Below, piece by piece: positions 24,613 to 35,269 of a stretch of DNA of 64,000 nt. The position numbers and the translations under genes are program-made. Every line of letters starts with the position of its first letter. The stretch's first letter is position 1. This stretch comes from Penelope pileata (lineage: Eukaryota > Chordata > Aves > Galliformes > Cracidae): positions 1 through 64,000 of the forward strand of contig WBMW01000424.1 in assembly GCA_013396635.1 (NCBI GenBank), read 5' to 3'. The notes under the pieces were generated by a model. It was not told where the DNA came from and did not search any database. It saw nothing but the letters and a program-made list of their open reading frames with translations.

Positions 24613-24878
24613 ATTACTAGTTATCAGAGTTTTCTACTAACATCTGTTGGGCAGCCCTGTGCTTGAACACAACATCTGAAAGAGGATAATAACACAGAAC
24701 TATGATTGTCTATCGTTTTTTCTTGATTTTTCCTATCAGGAGGATAAGTCTGGGGAAGACAGGGAAGGCAAAGGAATACACAGATGATCAGAGAAGTGGA
24801 TCGAGCATCCTGGTATTATTAGGTCTATGCCCATTCCCAGTCTGGGAAGATGAGCAACTACCCACTGCTTCATAACAT
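24613..24878. other. Short unique interval
   Basis: Nothing recognisable between the LTR and the following CR1. Confidence 0.5.
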
Positions 24879-25418
24879 CACAGAATCATAGAATCCTTAG
24901 AGTTGAAAGGGACCTCTAAAGGGCATCTAGTCCAACTCCCCTGCAACATGCAGGGACATCTACAGCTAGATCAGGGTGCTAAGAGTTTGGTCCAGCCTGA
25001 CCTTGAATGTCTCCAGGATCAGGGCTTCCACCACATCTCTGGACAACCTGTTCCAGTGCTTCACCACCCTTACTGTAAAAAAGTTTTTCCTTAAATCTAA
25101 CTTAACTTTCCTCTCTTTCAGTTTGAAGCCATTTGCCCTTCTCCTACCCCACAGACTCTGCTAAAGAATCTGTCCCCCTCTTTCTTATAGTTCCCCTTTA
25201 GATGCTGAAAGGCTGCTATCAGGTCACCTCGGAGCCTTCTCTTCTCCAGGCTGAACAGCCTCAGCTCTCTCAGCCTCTCTTCATAGGGGAGGTGTTGCAT
25301 CCCCTGGATCATTTTTGTGGCCCTCCTCTGGACACGCTCCAACAGATCCATGTCTCTCCTGTGCTGAGGACTCCACATCTGGACGCAGTATTCCAGCTGA
25401 GATCTCGCCAGCACGGAG
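24879..25418 (-). mobile_element. CR1 LINE 3' fragment, 540 bp
   Basis: Tail CACAGAATCATAGAATCC at 24879, element reading leftward. The minus frame 25118-25414 (98 codons) is a clean piece of ORF2: [60 protein letters not shown], with no internal stop. The 3' untranslated region carries AATCCTTAGAGTTGAAAGGG, shared with the fragment at 45636, so both belong to one subfamily. It is 5'-truncated after the reverse-transcriptase core. Confidence 0.93.
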
Positions 25419-25504
25419 TTGATCTCATATCATTTACATGTTTTCTAGTGCTTTGGAACCAATGCCTGAGTGTAAGTCAGTGAGCAGGAATTAGAGGGTT
25501 AATG

Positions 25505-25650
25505 AATCACAGAATCACAGAATCACAGAATTGCAGGGGTTGGAAGGGACCTCGAGAGATCATCGACTCCAACCCCCCTGCCAGAGCAGGTTCCCTACAG
25601 CAGGTTGCACAGGTAGGCGTCCAGGCGGGTCTTGAATATCTCCAGGGAAA
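25505..25650 (-). mobile_element. CR1 3' end fragment
   Basis: Three octamer-like tail units (AATCACAG repeated) at 25505-25528, then TTGCAGGGGTTGGAAGGGAC and the codons of CLEIFKTRLDA-type ORF2 end, here TCTTGAATATCTCCAGGG in reverse. It stops abruptly at about 25650 next to unique DNA. Closest in type to 4070-4849. Confidence 0.9.
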
Positions 25651-27059
25651 ATGAACTGTAAGGGACTTCTCAGCAACACAAACATCCCAGTGCAGGTATG
25701 GTATGTGCCCCATCTTTCTCAAAGGCACCTACACACAAAATAAATAAAATCCAGTGACTTCCATGGAGGTTAGCAGCCTTGAAATTCATCCTGTACATGA
25801 TGAGTTCACAGAAATTCAAAAAGTGGAGAATAGGGAGACGAAGGCTTATATCTATTTCTCACTTGTACAAAATGATCTTCTAAAAATACCAATATCAAAA
25901 TTAGTTTAATTCAGTCTAACATCTGAGTGAGTATTTATTTTGAAATTAGAATCTGGATTTAGCTAATGACATTTGCTGAGGTTTTATCAACCACTTTATC
26001 TTTTTTCTTATAGACTGCCTATCACTTTCTATATTTCCCCTCAGGAGTTGATCTGTTATGCTTCTAAAGGAAGAAAAATGAATAATTAATCTGTAAACAT
26101 ATTTTCTTTTTCATTTACATGACATTTTAAGACTGTAAAATGTCCACAGCAATAATTACAATCCATCAAAGTGTTGTTCAACGTACTGCAAAGCACTATT
26201 TCCTCTGACAGTCTTGTGTATGCGGGAACATGTATACTGCTACAGAGTTCACATTTATTTCTCATAAGCCACAGGCATAGGGATCTGATGCTTGAATCCT
26301 ATTAATGTGATTTCAATCTTCTTTGGTACAAAATTTAGTTTTTCAAAGCCCCATTTGTAAGGCTGCAGGCAGTAGATCCCAAATACACATACATACATAT
26401 CTTTACATCTTCATCTTTTACATAATGCATGTTTTACATCATATCTTTTACATAATGTAAAGATGATACAGATCTTTTTTTACATTGGGCAGTTAGTGGA
26501 AAATTTTACTACTTGCATATCATTTCCAGTCCTAGCTTTTTGAACTGAATCATTATGCTATGAAGAAATGGGTCTAACCTACCATTCTGGTGTCTGCTAG
26601 ATACACAGGGTATATTTATACCTTGGAAAGAACATAGAACTGGGAAAGACCTCCACACTGGCTGACTAATAAATGACTGGGACATACAGCCTTTTACAAT
26701 CACAGAGCAGTTTTTCTGTCTGACTTTGGAGAAAGGAGAGGAAGGGAAAACACCAAAGATTTCACTATTCCTTTGCACTTCAACATTGTTCGGTGTCACA
26801 GGCCTTCCTGCTCTCTTGGTCCTTCTATTTATGTGGGAATAAAGTGTTGTTTTCACATTGGGGCTAACAAGATAAATGTGAATGTATCAAATCAAGAGTG
26901 ATACTCTTGAGCATATAATGAAATATCTGTGGTAAAATATAAGGGTCATCATGATCCAGCTGTGCATATTATGTAAACAAGGCTTAATGCAAATACAACA
27001 TACTACTTCTTAGTGGAAAAGTACTAACTATGTAAGTGACAAAAAAGAGCTCATACAAG
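25651..27059. other. Unique A+T-rich non-coding DNA
   Basis: Contains the near-repeated CATCTTTTACATAATG (26409 and 26441 area). A 115-codon minus frame (26509-26856) has no domain I know. The stretch GAACATAGAACTGGGAAAGACC near 26628 weakly recalls a CR1 end but is too diverged to call. Confidence 0.5.
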
Positions 27060-27435
27060 AATAGTTGAGAGAAAGTGAAAGATAGGAAAAGAACTAAGAA
27101 AGATTGTGAAGAATAAGGAAATGAGCCATGTTACAGTCAAAAGACAGTGAAAGATAAGGAAATGTGTTAAGAAAAACAAGTCCTAAAAAGGAGAAATTAA
27201 AGGTTGATTCCACCTATGTGTGATTGGTTGCAAATGTTGGATAGGTTGTGCACCTGAAGTACTCAGCCAGTGAGGAATCAGGGAAGGGAATAAACATCAG
27301 GGAAGTAGGGAATGAATACTGTGATATTGCTTCTGCAAGTGCGCTCCTGTTTGCAGGACACCCACCATTGCAAATGCAAATAAATAGATTTCACTAGAGA
27401 TCCAGTCTCGGAAAAATTTATTGGGATCTTTCTCA
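27060..27435 (+). mobile_element. Putative ERV LTR, boundaries unclear
   Basis: Looks like U3-R-U5 on the plus strand. There is a GATTGGTTG CAAT-type box (about 27221), a GGGAATAAAC TATA-like site (about 27287), GTGCGCTCCTGTTTGCAGGA, the polyadenylation signal AATAAA at 27379-27384, and a U5-like end GATCCAGTCTCGG...TTTCTCA. The left part repeats AGTGAAAGATA about 73 bp apart (27074, 27147). I could not find a TG start with a matching target duplication, so the left boundary is a guess. Confidence 0.45.
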
Positions 27436-27531
27436 TGCTTCTGAAGTTTTTCTTTACTTCATGGAATGATCAAACAAAAGAATTTCTGGTCTATGGCCTT
27501 TGCATTTAAAACAAAAGTGCCATTAGGGTAT

Positions 27532-28217
27532 TGTAAGAGACCAATGGGAAACTTGATTCAACAACCAAGGCTGAGAGAGAAGGTGAGGGAGTGGATTGGG
27601 TCTTGCAGAGGCAGGACAGCAAGCTGTTCTACTCATTTCCCTCTATGGCAATTTACTCAGAAGGTAGGCGCATGCCTTGCGAAAAAACTCCTGAATCTTC
27701 TGGAACCCTGAGCTGCGCATATGCGGGGGAGTTGCCACCCCAAAGGGCAGTCTTTGACCATCTGGACTATATAAAGATGAAGACGCACATTTTGCCTTTT
27801 GTTGACCCACCACTCACAGATGAAGACCCCAACTCAACATTACGCTGGGTCTGAGGATGTGGAGAAAGTCTGTCTCTTTTGCTTTTGTTTTCATTTTTCT
27901 CGTACTTTTCTTTCCTTTCAATATCTTTTCACTTGTTTTCATTTGTCTGTAAGTCCAAGTAGTTGACTGGGAAACGATGCCTATGCTGAAGTACCTGTTT
28001 ATCCATAATGATTATTACTGTTATTAGAAATTTGTCTAATTTTGCCTCCATGTAGATGACCAGTTGTGGTTGGAAAACCCAATACATTATTTTGTATTGT
28101 GCCTCTAAGTTGTTGCTAACTCCGTCACTCCCGCAACCCGTGCCAACCAGAGTGTGCCTTATTCAGTGGGATTTCAAAGATTCACCATCCTCACAACCCA
28201 CCAAGTAGGAGAAGAGA
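27532..28217 (+). mobile_element. Solo LTR related to 19583-20483, 686 bp, TSD GGTAT
   Basis: Begins TGTAAGAGACC, identical over its first ten bases to the LTR at 19583. It has a strong TATA box, TATATAAAG (27768-27776), 236 bp in. Its right end AAAGATTCACCATCCTCAC... AGTAGGAGAAGAGA aligns with the 19583 end AAAGAATCTCCCCTCAC... AGTTGGAGCGGGACA. The flanks are identical 5-bp sequences, GGTAT at 27527-27531 and 28218-28222. The terminal CA has mutated. Overall similarity in the middle is low and the CTGCCTG expansion is absent, so it is an older or different subfamily. Short open frames inside are not genes. Confidence 0.65.
27768..27776 (+). promoter_or_regulatory. TATA box of the LTR promoter
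   Basis: TATATAAAG placed as expected within an LTR U3. It would drive retroviral transcription in an intact element; whether it is active now cannot be told from sequence. Confidence 0.5.
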
Positions 28218-28222
28218 GGTAT

Positions 28223-29989
28223 TCTGCAAGAGTTAAAATTTTCAGATACTCTGAATGTGAATGTTTATGAAAATGTACAATGTTTTTGAAGCTAGGAAAC
28301 AACTATCAGATAAAGTGATCTTTTCTTTTTATCTAATTTTGTTTTTGTTTTTTTTCAAGGCTTGATTCCATGTAGAAATCAAGTTATCTTCATTAGAATC
28401 TGACCTGTTTATAAAGAAGAATAATTATTACACGTTTTAATCTGATCATTTTCAAATAAAGGTAACCAACCATATTCTTCATTATAACAAGTAAATAGTC
28501 ACAGAAAAAAGGACTTCAAAAGCATAGTGAGATAACAAAATCAAATCTAAGCACATTGTTTTGAAACAATCTTTTCCCTTGCTTCTTGTAAAATGCTTTA
28601 TTTCTGTAAAGACAAATAAAACACTTCTTCAAAATTCAAGCTTTTGAAGCTTGAAAAATCCATGACAAAAGACCTCATCCTTCTCCACTGTAATGTAATT
28701 TAATTTCATTTTCAGGATTAAGTCAGAGAAGATGAGTCATATAGTGCAAGGCTCTTGCTTACCATTGTATGTGTATATATATATATATAAATTGAAGGTG
28801 ATGTAATGGCAATAGGACTCCCTTTGAAGTAGTCCTTGGTTTCAGTTAGATAAAAAATTCTTCCACTTATATGTTCCACAGGTCTTTGCTGTACATGTAA
28901 GGCCACTCTGACAAATGTCAGGACCTCTTGCTCTTCATTTCCTCATTCTGCTCTACCTTGACTGCAACCAACAGTGCCCTGTGCAGTTTGTGGTTTGAGA
29001 GACATGAACACAGTCTGATCTTATTGGAAAGTCAAATTTTGTGTTCATGTAGGTATGCAAAAGAACTTGTGTGCTTTTTCATAAGAATTTTAAATGCCAA
29101 AAAAATAAAGAAAGCTGGATTGAATTTCATGGATTATTTCAATGTCAAGCATTTCCTATTCTGTTCATATGATGATATTCTATTTTTAACAAAGCAACAT
29201 ATTCATTGCTATACAATTATTGCAGCAGTTTCAAGATGACAAAATATAAGTATTCAAAAATTTAGACTATTGAGATAATTTATGTTCTTCATAGCTGGCA
29301 GATAATAAACCACATGTCATTACTGAATAAATCTAAAATGTTTTTCTGATAGTCTTCATAGCCCTTTTCTGACATTCACAAGTACTGTAATTTGGGAGCG
29401 TTTTCTGTTTACTTAATATGCAAGGTGTAAATTACTGTTGATTGTTCCCTGGGACCATTTTACTTCCATCATATTCATTTAATACTATGAAAAATTTTGT
29501 TTTGATATTTTTTCTCTTTCTTTTCCTCTTTCTCTTATATATTTTTTTTAAATTCTGTTAGGAGAAAGAAATAGAAAAAAATACTGAGTTGGTGTTTGAA
29601 GAATAGGACTTTTCTACTGCAAAGAGGAGCAATAGAAAAGATTTTTCTTAAAGTCTTAGCTTTCAGTTAGTACAAGGAGGAAGTACTGGGTATTTCCCAG
29701 TATGAGTATGTTAAGATGCTTCTGCCTTTGGAGTCAAGGAATATATTTAATAAATGTCTATCAGAGATGCTATAGATACATTTGATCTCGATCAGAGCAG
29801 AAGAGCTTGAAATCTCACATTTCAATGAAATCTATTACTTACAGATGTCTACTCAAAAGTATAAAGCAAGACTGATTTGACCAAACTTAATCAATGTTGC
29901 ACTTGTATAGATAAGCTCCATTTATTTAGCTATTTCATTTCCTAAGGATATTATGACACTAATCTGCAGAAAAGCATGAGAAAGGAACA
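28223..29989. other. Unique A+T-rich non-coding DNA
   Basis: Includes a 9-bp perfect inverted repeat with a 3-nt loop (28635-28643 / 28647-28655, around AAGCTT) and a (TA)n run at about 28769-28788. No gene is recognised; the 103-codon frame at 28928-29239 shows no domain. Confidence 0.55.
28769..28788. repeat. (TA)n microsatellite
   Basis: About ten TA units following a GTATGTG stretch. Confidence 0.85.
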
Positions 29990-30308
29990 CATGCTGTAAC
30001 CCCTGTTCCCCATTCCCTCGTGTTGCTTGAGGGGTGGAGGTAGAAGAAGATGGATGAGCAGAAGGTATTTTTAGTTTACTTGTAGTCCTCACTTCTCTAG
30101 AATGTTATTAACAGGCAATAAATTATATTAATCTCCCTATGCTTAGTCTGTTTTGTCCATGATGGTAATTGTTGAGTGATATCCAGGGTAAGGATGTCTC
30201 AACCCATGAGCCTTTTTCATTGCATTTGCTCTCCTTGTTCTTTTGAGGAAAGGAAATGAGAAAGCAGTGCTGTGAATCTTAGCTAGCCATCAGTGTGAAC
30301 CCACCACA
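29990..30308 (+). mobile_element. ERV LTR fragment ending GAACCCACCACA
   Basis: The ordered blocks are GAGGGGTGGAGGTAG, the polyadenylation signal AATAAA (30117-30122), GTCTGTTTTGTCCATGATGG, TAATTGTTGAGTGATATCC, CTCAACCCATGAGCC, TTTGCTCTCC, and the end GTGAACCCACCACA at 30308. This order is that of a widespread avian LTR family whose U5 ends in AACCCACCACA. It is distinct from the TTTAACCC family, though both have an analogous terminal motif. The 5' (U3) part is missing or too diverged to see. Confidence 0.75.
30117..30122 (+). terminator. LTR polyadenylation signal AATAAA
   Basis: Canonical hexamer at the expected R-region position of the LTR ending at 30308. Confidence 0.5.
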
Positions 30309-31602
30309 AGAATAAACTTCATGATATTTGTCAATGGAGCCACAAAGATGGGAAAAATTAACTACATTCAATGTACACAGTAGGCAAATGCTCGTGACCC
30401 AAACAATAGTTCATAATGTGTTTGTCCAGTAGCTTATATGGCCAAACTGTCAGTAAGACTTGTTACTAATTCATCACCCTGAACATACAACAAACAAAAC
30501 AAAGCAAACAAACAAAAACATAAGAAAATTGTCCCTGAAAAATCAAAAGATCTTTAGGGCATCTTGGGAATCAGAAACAATTTGTCTTTTTCTAGACTTG
30601 GCCGGAGTTTTCACAGACACTCTGTATAAATTCCATTCTCTAAACTACTACCGTACCTCTGTCTGACATCTGGACAAGTATACATTTAGGTTCCTCAAAT
30701 GGATATTTATGTCATCATCATGCTGTCATTAAATGAAATAAATTATTCATCTTGGTGTTTATCAATGGATAGGTTCACTTTGAATTATGTATCTGTGACA
30801 AATTGATAATTTGCTCTATTTTAGGTTTGTAAGACATTCCTGTACATTTGCCTTACTGATATGAAGGTTTTTTTGCCTTCAGTGTGTACTGAAGCACTGA
30901 TATACCTAGACAGGATTTGCTACTGTTTCCTGCATTCAGCCTACCTCTAATGCTTAAGTATATGGCTTACTCACAATAGGCCTATTCTACAGGGTTTGAA
31001 AGACTCATCTCTCATCTCACTTTCAAGCAGGTGAGAGAAGACCAGAAGAAATACTCAAGTGCTAAAGGTTGAGTCTTGAGTCTTGTAACTTTAAGAAAGA
31101 TAGAAGTGCATATGGGATTATATAAAGATTAACTGTAAGGATTCAATTACCTAAAAAATTGTTCCAGCAAATATAAACTTCTGTGGAAAGTACGAGAGGA
31201 TGAAATAGGGGCTAATTTTCAGAGCCACATTTATTAGCAAAGGAATCTACGGCATCACTCCTAACTCTGGTAAATATAAACAGTAAAAATAAACTTTTAA
31301 GCTGGTGGTAGTGAAAATCCAATTTAGTTTGCTAATTATTGTTAGGATATAATCAATATTCTTGTGAGACTGGCTCAGTGTGTAAGGGTCAGAAGGTATT
31401 GCATGCTACTTCTGACTTTCTTTCTATGTCTTTGATATCATCAGAATATTTTCTTTATTGTGGTGACAATAAAATACAAACTTCCATTTTTTCTGTGTTT
31501 TTATGTGAGTGGTTTGTTTTTAATTGCTGGTTATTTTTTGCTGACTCCATCTTTCATGTTTTTGTTGTAGTTGTTTTCTCATGTTTTGATTCATCTGTTC
31601 TT
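30309..31602. other. Unique A+T-rich non-coding DNA
   Basis: A small (CAAA)n-like patch at about 30489-30520. No gene or transposon is seen. Confidence 0.55.
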
Positions 31603-31622
31603 CCTTCCTTCCGTCTTCCCTG

Positions 31623-31826
31623 CCTTTCTCCCTCTTTCTTCCTTTTTTTCTTTTTCTTTTTCTTTTTCTTTTTCTTTTTCTTTTTCTTTTTCTTTTTCTT
31701 TTTCTTTTTTCTTTTTTCTTTTTTATTTTTTTTCTTTTTCTTTTTCTTTTTCTTTTTCTTTTTCTTTTTCTTTTTCTTTTTCCTTTTTCCTTTTTCTTTT
31801 TTTTCTTTTTCCTTTCTTTTTCCTTC
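31623..31826. repeat. Homopyrimidine tract, (CTTTTT)n, 204 nt
   Basis: Every base is C or T except one A at 31725. The core is a (CTTTTT)n hexanucleotide array in two blocks separated by a T-richer part around the A. The upstream 31600-31622 is also pyrimidine-rich with CTTCCTTCC. Open frames over it (Phe/Ser-rich on plus, Lys/Arg-rich on minus) are translations of the repeat, not genes. Confidence 0.95.
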
Positions 31827-32614
31827 ATCACTTCTCACTACTTGCCTATTCCAGCACATCTCTTCTGCTTCCTCTACCAAAATTACTGGAAGTAAATGAG
31901 ATGAAAGATTTGCAGCTGTAAACTCATTTCATTCATCTGACAGTTGCTTCAACTAAGCTTCAGCTAATAGATTTTCAAGTGCTTTGTTCACTCTGACTTA
32001 GGATTTCCCAAGAGGTTGTGACTCACTCCCTTTGGGACAAGGATCCAAAGCATGATAAATGTCCATTATTTTCATGGTCATCTTTAATTTCTTTCAATCT
32101 TTTGCTGATGTCCTAACACAGTAAAGCAAATGCTTTACTGATTTTTTCTGAGACTTTTTTTATCAAAGGGTTGACTTTGCTCATACTTGCTGGGCATACT
32201 CTTTAATTTAGTGTGCCTTATGGGCACGTTTGAGGTACAAGTTCTAAGGAAGTTCAAACAATGATAGTCCCAATCGTGCAAAATAACTTTCCTTGAAGTT
32301 GACAATCACTTCTAAAGGTAATACACTTCAGCCAGAACTATGCCTTTCATAGCATCTTGCACCCAAAAGAAACCCAGCAGAAGCTATTCTCTCTCTGACT
32401 ACTTCCTAATGCCCTACATCCACAAGACTAATCCAAAGGTGAGCTATCTTGCCTTTTAATTTGATGTGCACTTTGTCATGTAATCCACAACCTTGACATG
32501 CTGCTCCCAACCTGCATCCTTCCGTGCCTGAGTGGATCAGCCTTTCACACATCAAAAGACAAAAAAAGTTTATTAATATACGAAGCATTGCTGAGATGAG
32601 GACAACAGAAATAA
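31827..32614. other. Unique non-coding DNA
   Basis: Nothing recognisable. A 60-codon minus frame (32406-32588) is unsupported. Confidence 0.5.
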
Positions 32615-32756
32615 CTCACAAAATCACAGGATGGTTAAGGTTGGAAGGGACTTCTGGCATCATCTAACCAACATTCCTGCTCAAGCAAGCTCCTGAGGAC
32701 CATGTCCTGGTGGCTTTTAATATGTTCAGGGAGGGAGATTTCACTACCTCTCCGGA
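32615..32756 (-). mobile_element. CR1 3' end fragment, diverged
   Basis: A degraded tail TCACAAAATCACAGGATGG at 32615, then TTGGAAGGGACTTCTGGCAT and the diverged ORF2 end TTTTAATATGTTCAGGG. It reads leftward and stops near 32756, about 165 bp before a plus-strand CR1. Confidence 0.8.
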
Positions 32757-32920
32757 AAAATAGCTATCACTGAGTATAAATTGATGTGCACTTTATGTGT
32801 TGGAGAAACAGATGCTAGTCAAGAGAAAATGTGTGACCTTTCATGAAAATGTCTGTACTCAGAAGCAAAAGGCATAGAGCAAGAAAGAACAGTCTTCTGT
32901 ACATTACATTTACTTTACAT

Positions 32921-33770
32921 CTAGTTGACCAAGGGAAGCAAGTAAACATGATTTTTTGATTTTAGCAAAGCTTTTGATACTGTATCTCATAATAACCTTC
33001 TGGACAAAATGTCCAACATACAGCTAGTCAAGTATAAAATACGAGTGAACAATTGATTTCCAGGTCAAGTTCAAAGGGTTATAGCAAAATGAGGTGACAT
33101 CAGGCTGGCTGCCAGTCACTAGTGGGCTCATTTGTAGGGCCAGTTCTCTTCAATGCTTTCTTAAGTGATCTGGATGCAGGACTGAAATGTATACTAGGTT
33201 CATAATTGATACTAAATCAGGAAGATCTGTTGGATCTGTTGAGTCCTTTGAATTTAGAGAGACCTTGCAGAGAGGTCTTGACAAATTTGAAGGATGGATA
33301 ATCCTCAGCTGTGTGAAATTTAACAAGAACAAGTGCCAGATTCTGCATCTGGTACAGGGCAAGCGTGGATATATGCATTGAATGGGGGATAAGTGTCTGG
33401 AGAGCAGCCGTGCTGAAAAGGATCTGGGGGTTCTGCATGATAACAAGTCGAATTTGAGTCTGCAGTGTGCCCTGGCAGCCAAAAGGGCCAAACATACCCT
33501 GGGGTGCATCAGGCCCAGCATTGCTATCTGGCCAAGGAAAGGAATTGTCCCTCTCTGCTCTGTGCTGCTGTGGCCTCACTTGGAGCATTGTGTGCAGTTT
33601 TGGGTGCCGCAGTATAAGAAGGACATAACACTATTAGAAAGCATCCAAACGAGGGCAACAAAGATGGTGAATGCTCTAGAGGGCAAGACAGATGAGGAGT
33701 GACTGAAGTCCCTTGGTTTGCTCAGCCTAGGGACTGAGGGGAGGCCTTGTGGCAGCCTACAGCTGTCTAG
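32921..33770 (+). mobile_element. CR1 LINE internal fragment, old subfamily
   Basis: Runs from the reverse-transcriptase palm (TTTTAGCAAAGCTTTTGATA encodes the SKAFD-type block with its catalytic Asp, about 32960-32980) through GTCAGTTCTCTTCAATGC-type GPVLFN sequence to the C-terminal region ending near 33770. Neither the 5' end nor the 3' tail is present. A 106-codon frame (33382-33702) keeps ESSRAEKDLGVLHDNK, HLEHCVQFWVPQYKKD and RATKMVNALEGK. Divergence is high with many frameshifts upstream. Confidence 0.88.
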
Positions 33771-35180
33771 CTGGCATGTAATAAACTTCCTTTCTGATCT
33801 TTTCATCTCCTTTGCAACTGTCAGCAAAGATCTGATGAAATTAACATTGACTCTTAGATGTTATTAAGTTTAAATGGAAATAAAACAAAACAAAACTGCA
33901 AGGTTGAAATGGCCCCAAAAGAATAAACAAGTTCCTTTCAAAGAAACATCAAGCATGGTATCTTCTGTCCTTTGGTACTGCCACAATCACCAAAAAGTAT
34001 ATTACAAAGGTTTAGAACAAAGTATCTTAACAATTTTCTGATAGAGCAAACACATAATCTATCGGTCACACATACTTCTTTTGTCCATCATCTCAATGTA
34101 TGGACCAGAGCAGCTTGTACAGACATGATTCTTGGCCTACTACAAAAAGCTGCAAACCTAAATTTTACAGTCCACCACTTTATTCACTGAGCTATAAAGA
34201 CTTCTTCCCTCTTTAATCTCACAGATTCACTTTTATGTCTTCTAACTTCTAAGCATTCCTGTGTCAAGCAGACACCTGTATAACGCTGTTGACCCAAGCT
34301 ACTCAATGCAGCTGAAGTGAGATATCATGAATATTTTCAAGTATACATTCTTATTTTCACTTTAACTGTAAGTATGACTTTCAGATAGAGGCAATCATTC
34401 CCATCAGTTCTTGGTTTTGCTCAGGTCACCTCATAACACAGCTCTCACAAACTGCTTCAACTCATTTTATCATCTTTCAGCACATTTATCCAGGCCTTGC
34501 TGGCATAAGTGGAGTGTCTGCAGACAATTTTGTGAGCTGAGAGCTACCAGAAACAGAAATTCAGAACCTCTACATTTCTATATACTAAGACATTTAAATT
34601 TTAACAAGTAATTTAAATTAATCCAGACTAAAAGCAGAAGTTTAAATACTGTAAACAATAAAATACATCACTAGCCCCTTCTCTTCAAAATTGTCTTCTC
34701 CTGTAAGATTCCTTTTTTATTTGTTTGTTTGTTTTGGTAAGGAAATCAGGGTTTGACATTATAATAAGAGGAATGAAGATACAGAGTAAGTATTTTCCAT
34801 AAGCTGGGGAGTCCTGCATATGTTTAAAGAGGCTGAATTTTGGCATTTTTGCTTTTTTATTGCCTGCTCCTATGAAAGACATCTTATTCCTAAAACATGA
34901 GGCAATTACCATGTTTTGCTGACCAAGAATTTTCTGGAAGATATATATAAAACTTGGAATTCTGTCTTCATCTGGGTGGACTATAGATGAGGCCAAGGGA
35001 TTTTGAGGTAGGATTGTATTTACAACATTGCACCACTAGGTAAATCCATTAGCAACACCCATCAGTAGTGGACAAATCCAGCCTGGCACAGTAGCTTTCA
35101 TTACTTCTAATTATTTGTAGTCAGTTGTTGTGATTTGACTTCACTGAAGGAAAATCTTTGGGAAATCTATTCTAGTGGAA
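33771..35180. other. Unique A+T-rich non-coding DNA
   Basis: No gene or repeat is recognised. A 103-codon minus frame (34685-34996) has no known domain. Confidence 0.55.
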
Positions 35181-35269
35181 TGCATCCCTACTCATGGCAG
35201 AGGAGTTGGAACTAGATTATTTTTAAGATACCTTCCAACCCAAACCATTCTATGATTCTACGATTCTAA
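35181..35269 (+). mobile_element. CR1 3' tail fragment
   Basis: CATGGCAGAGGAGTTGGAAC, a diverged TAGATTATTTTTAAGATACC, then CCATTCTATGATTCTACGAT to 35269. Only untranslated region and tail remain. Confidence 0.88.

Noticed and set aside
26628..26665. Very diverged CR1 end (CATAGAACTGGGAAAGACC)
   Set aside because: Too short and lacks the flanking CR1 blocks.
28635..28655. 9-bp palindrome with 3-nt loop around AAGCTT
   Set aside because: Short palindromes of this size are expected by chance in 64 kb; no terminator-like T run.
31339..31899. 186-codon plus frame and Lys-rich minus frames
   Set aside because: The bodies are translations of the (CTTTTT)n tract; the ends are unrelated unique sequence.
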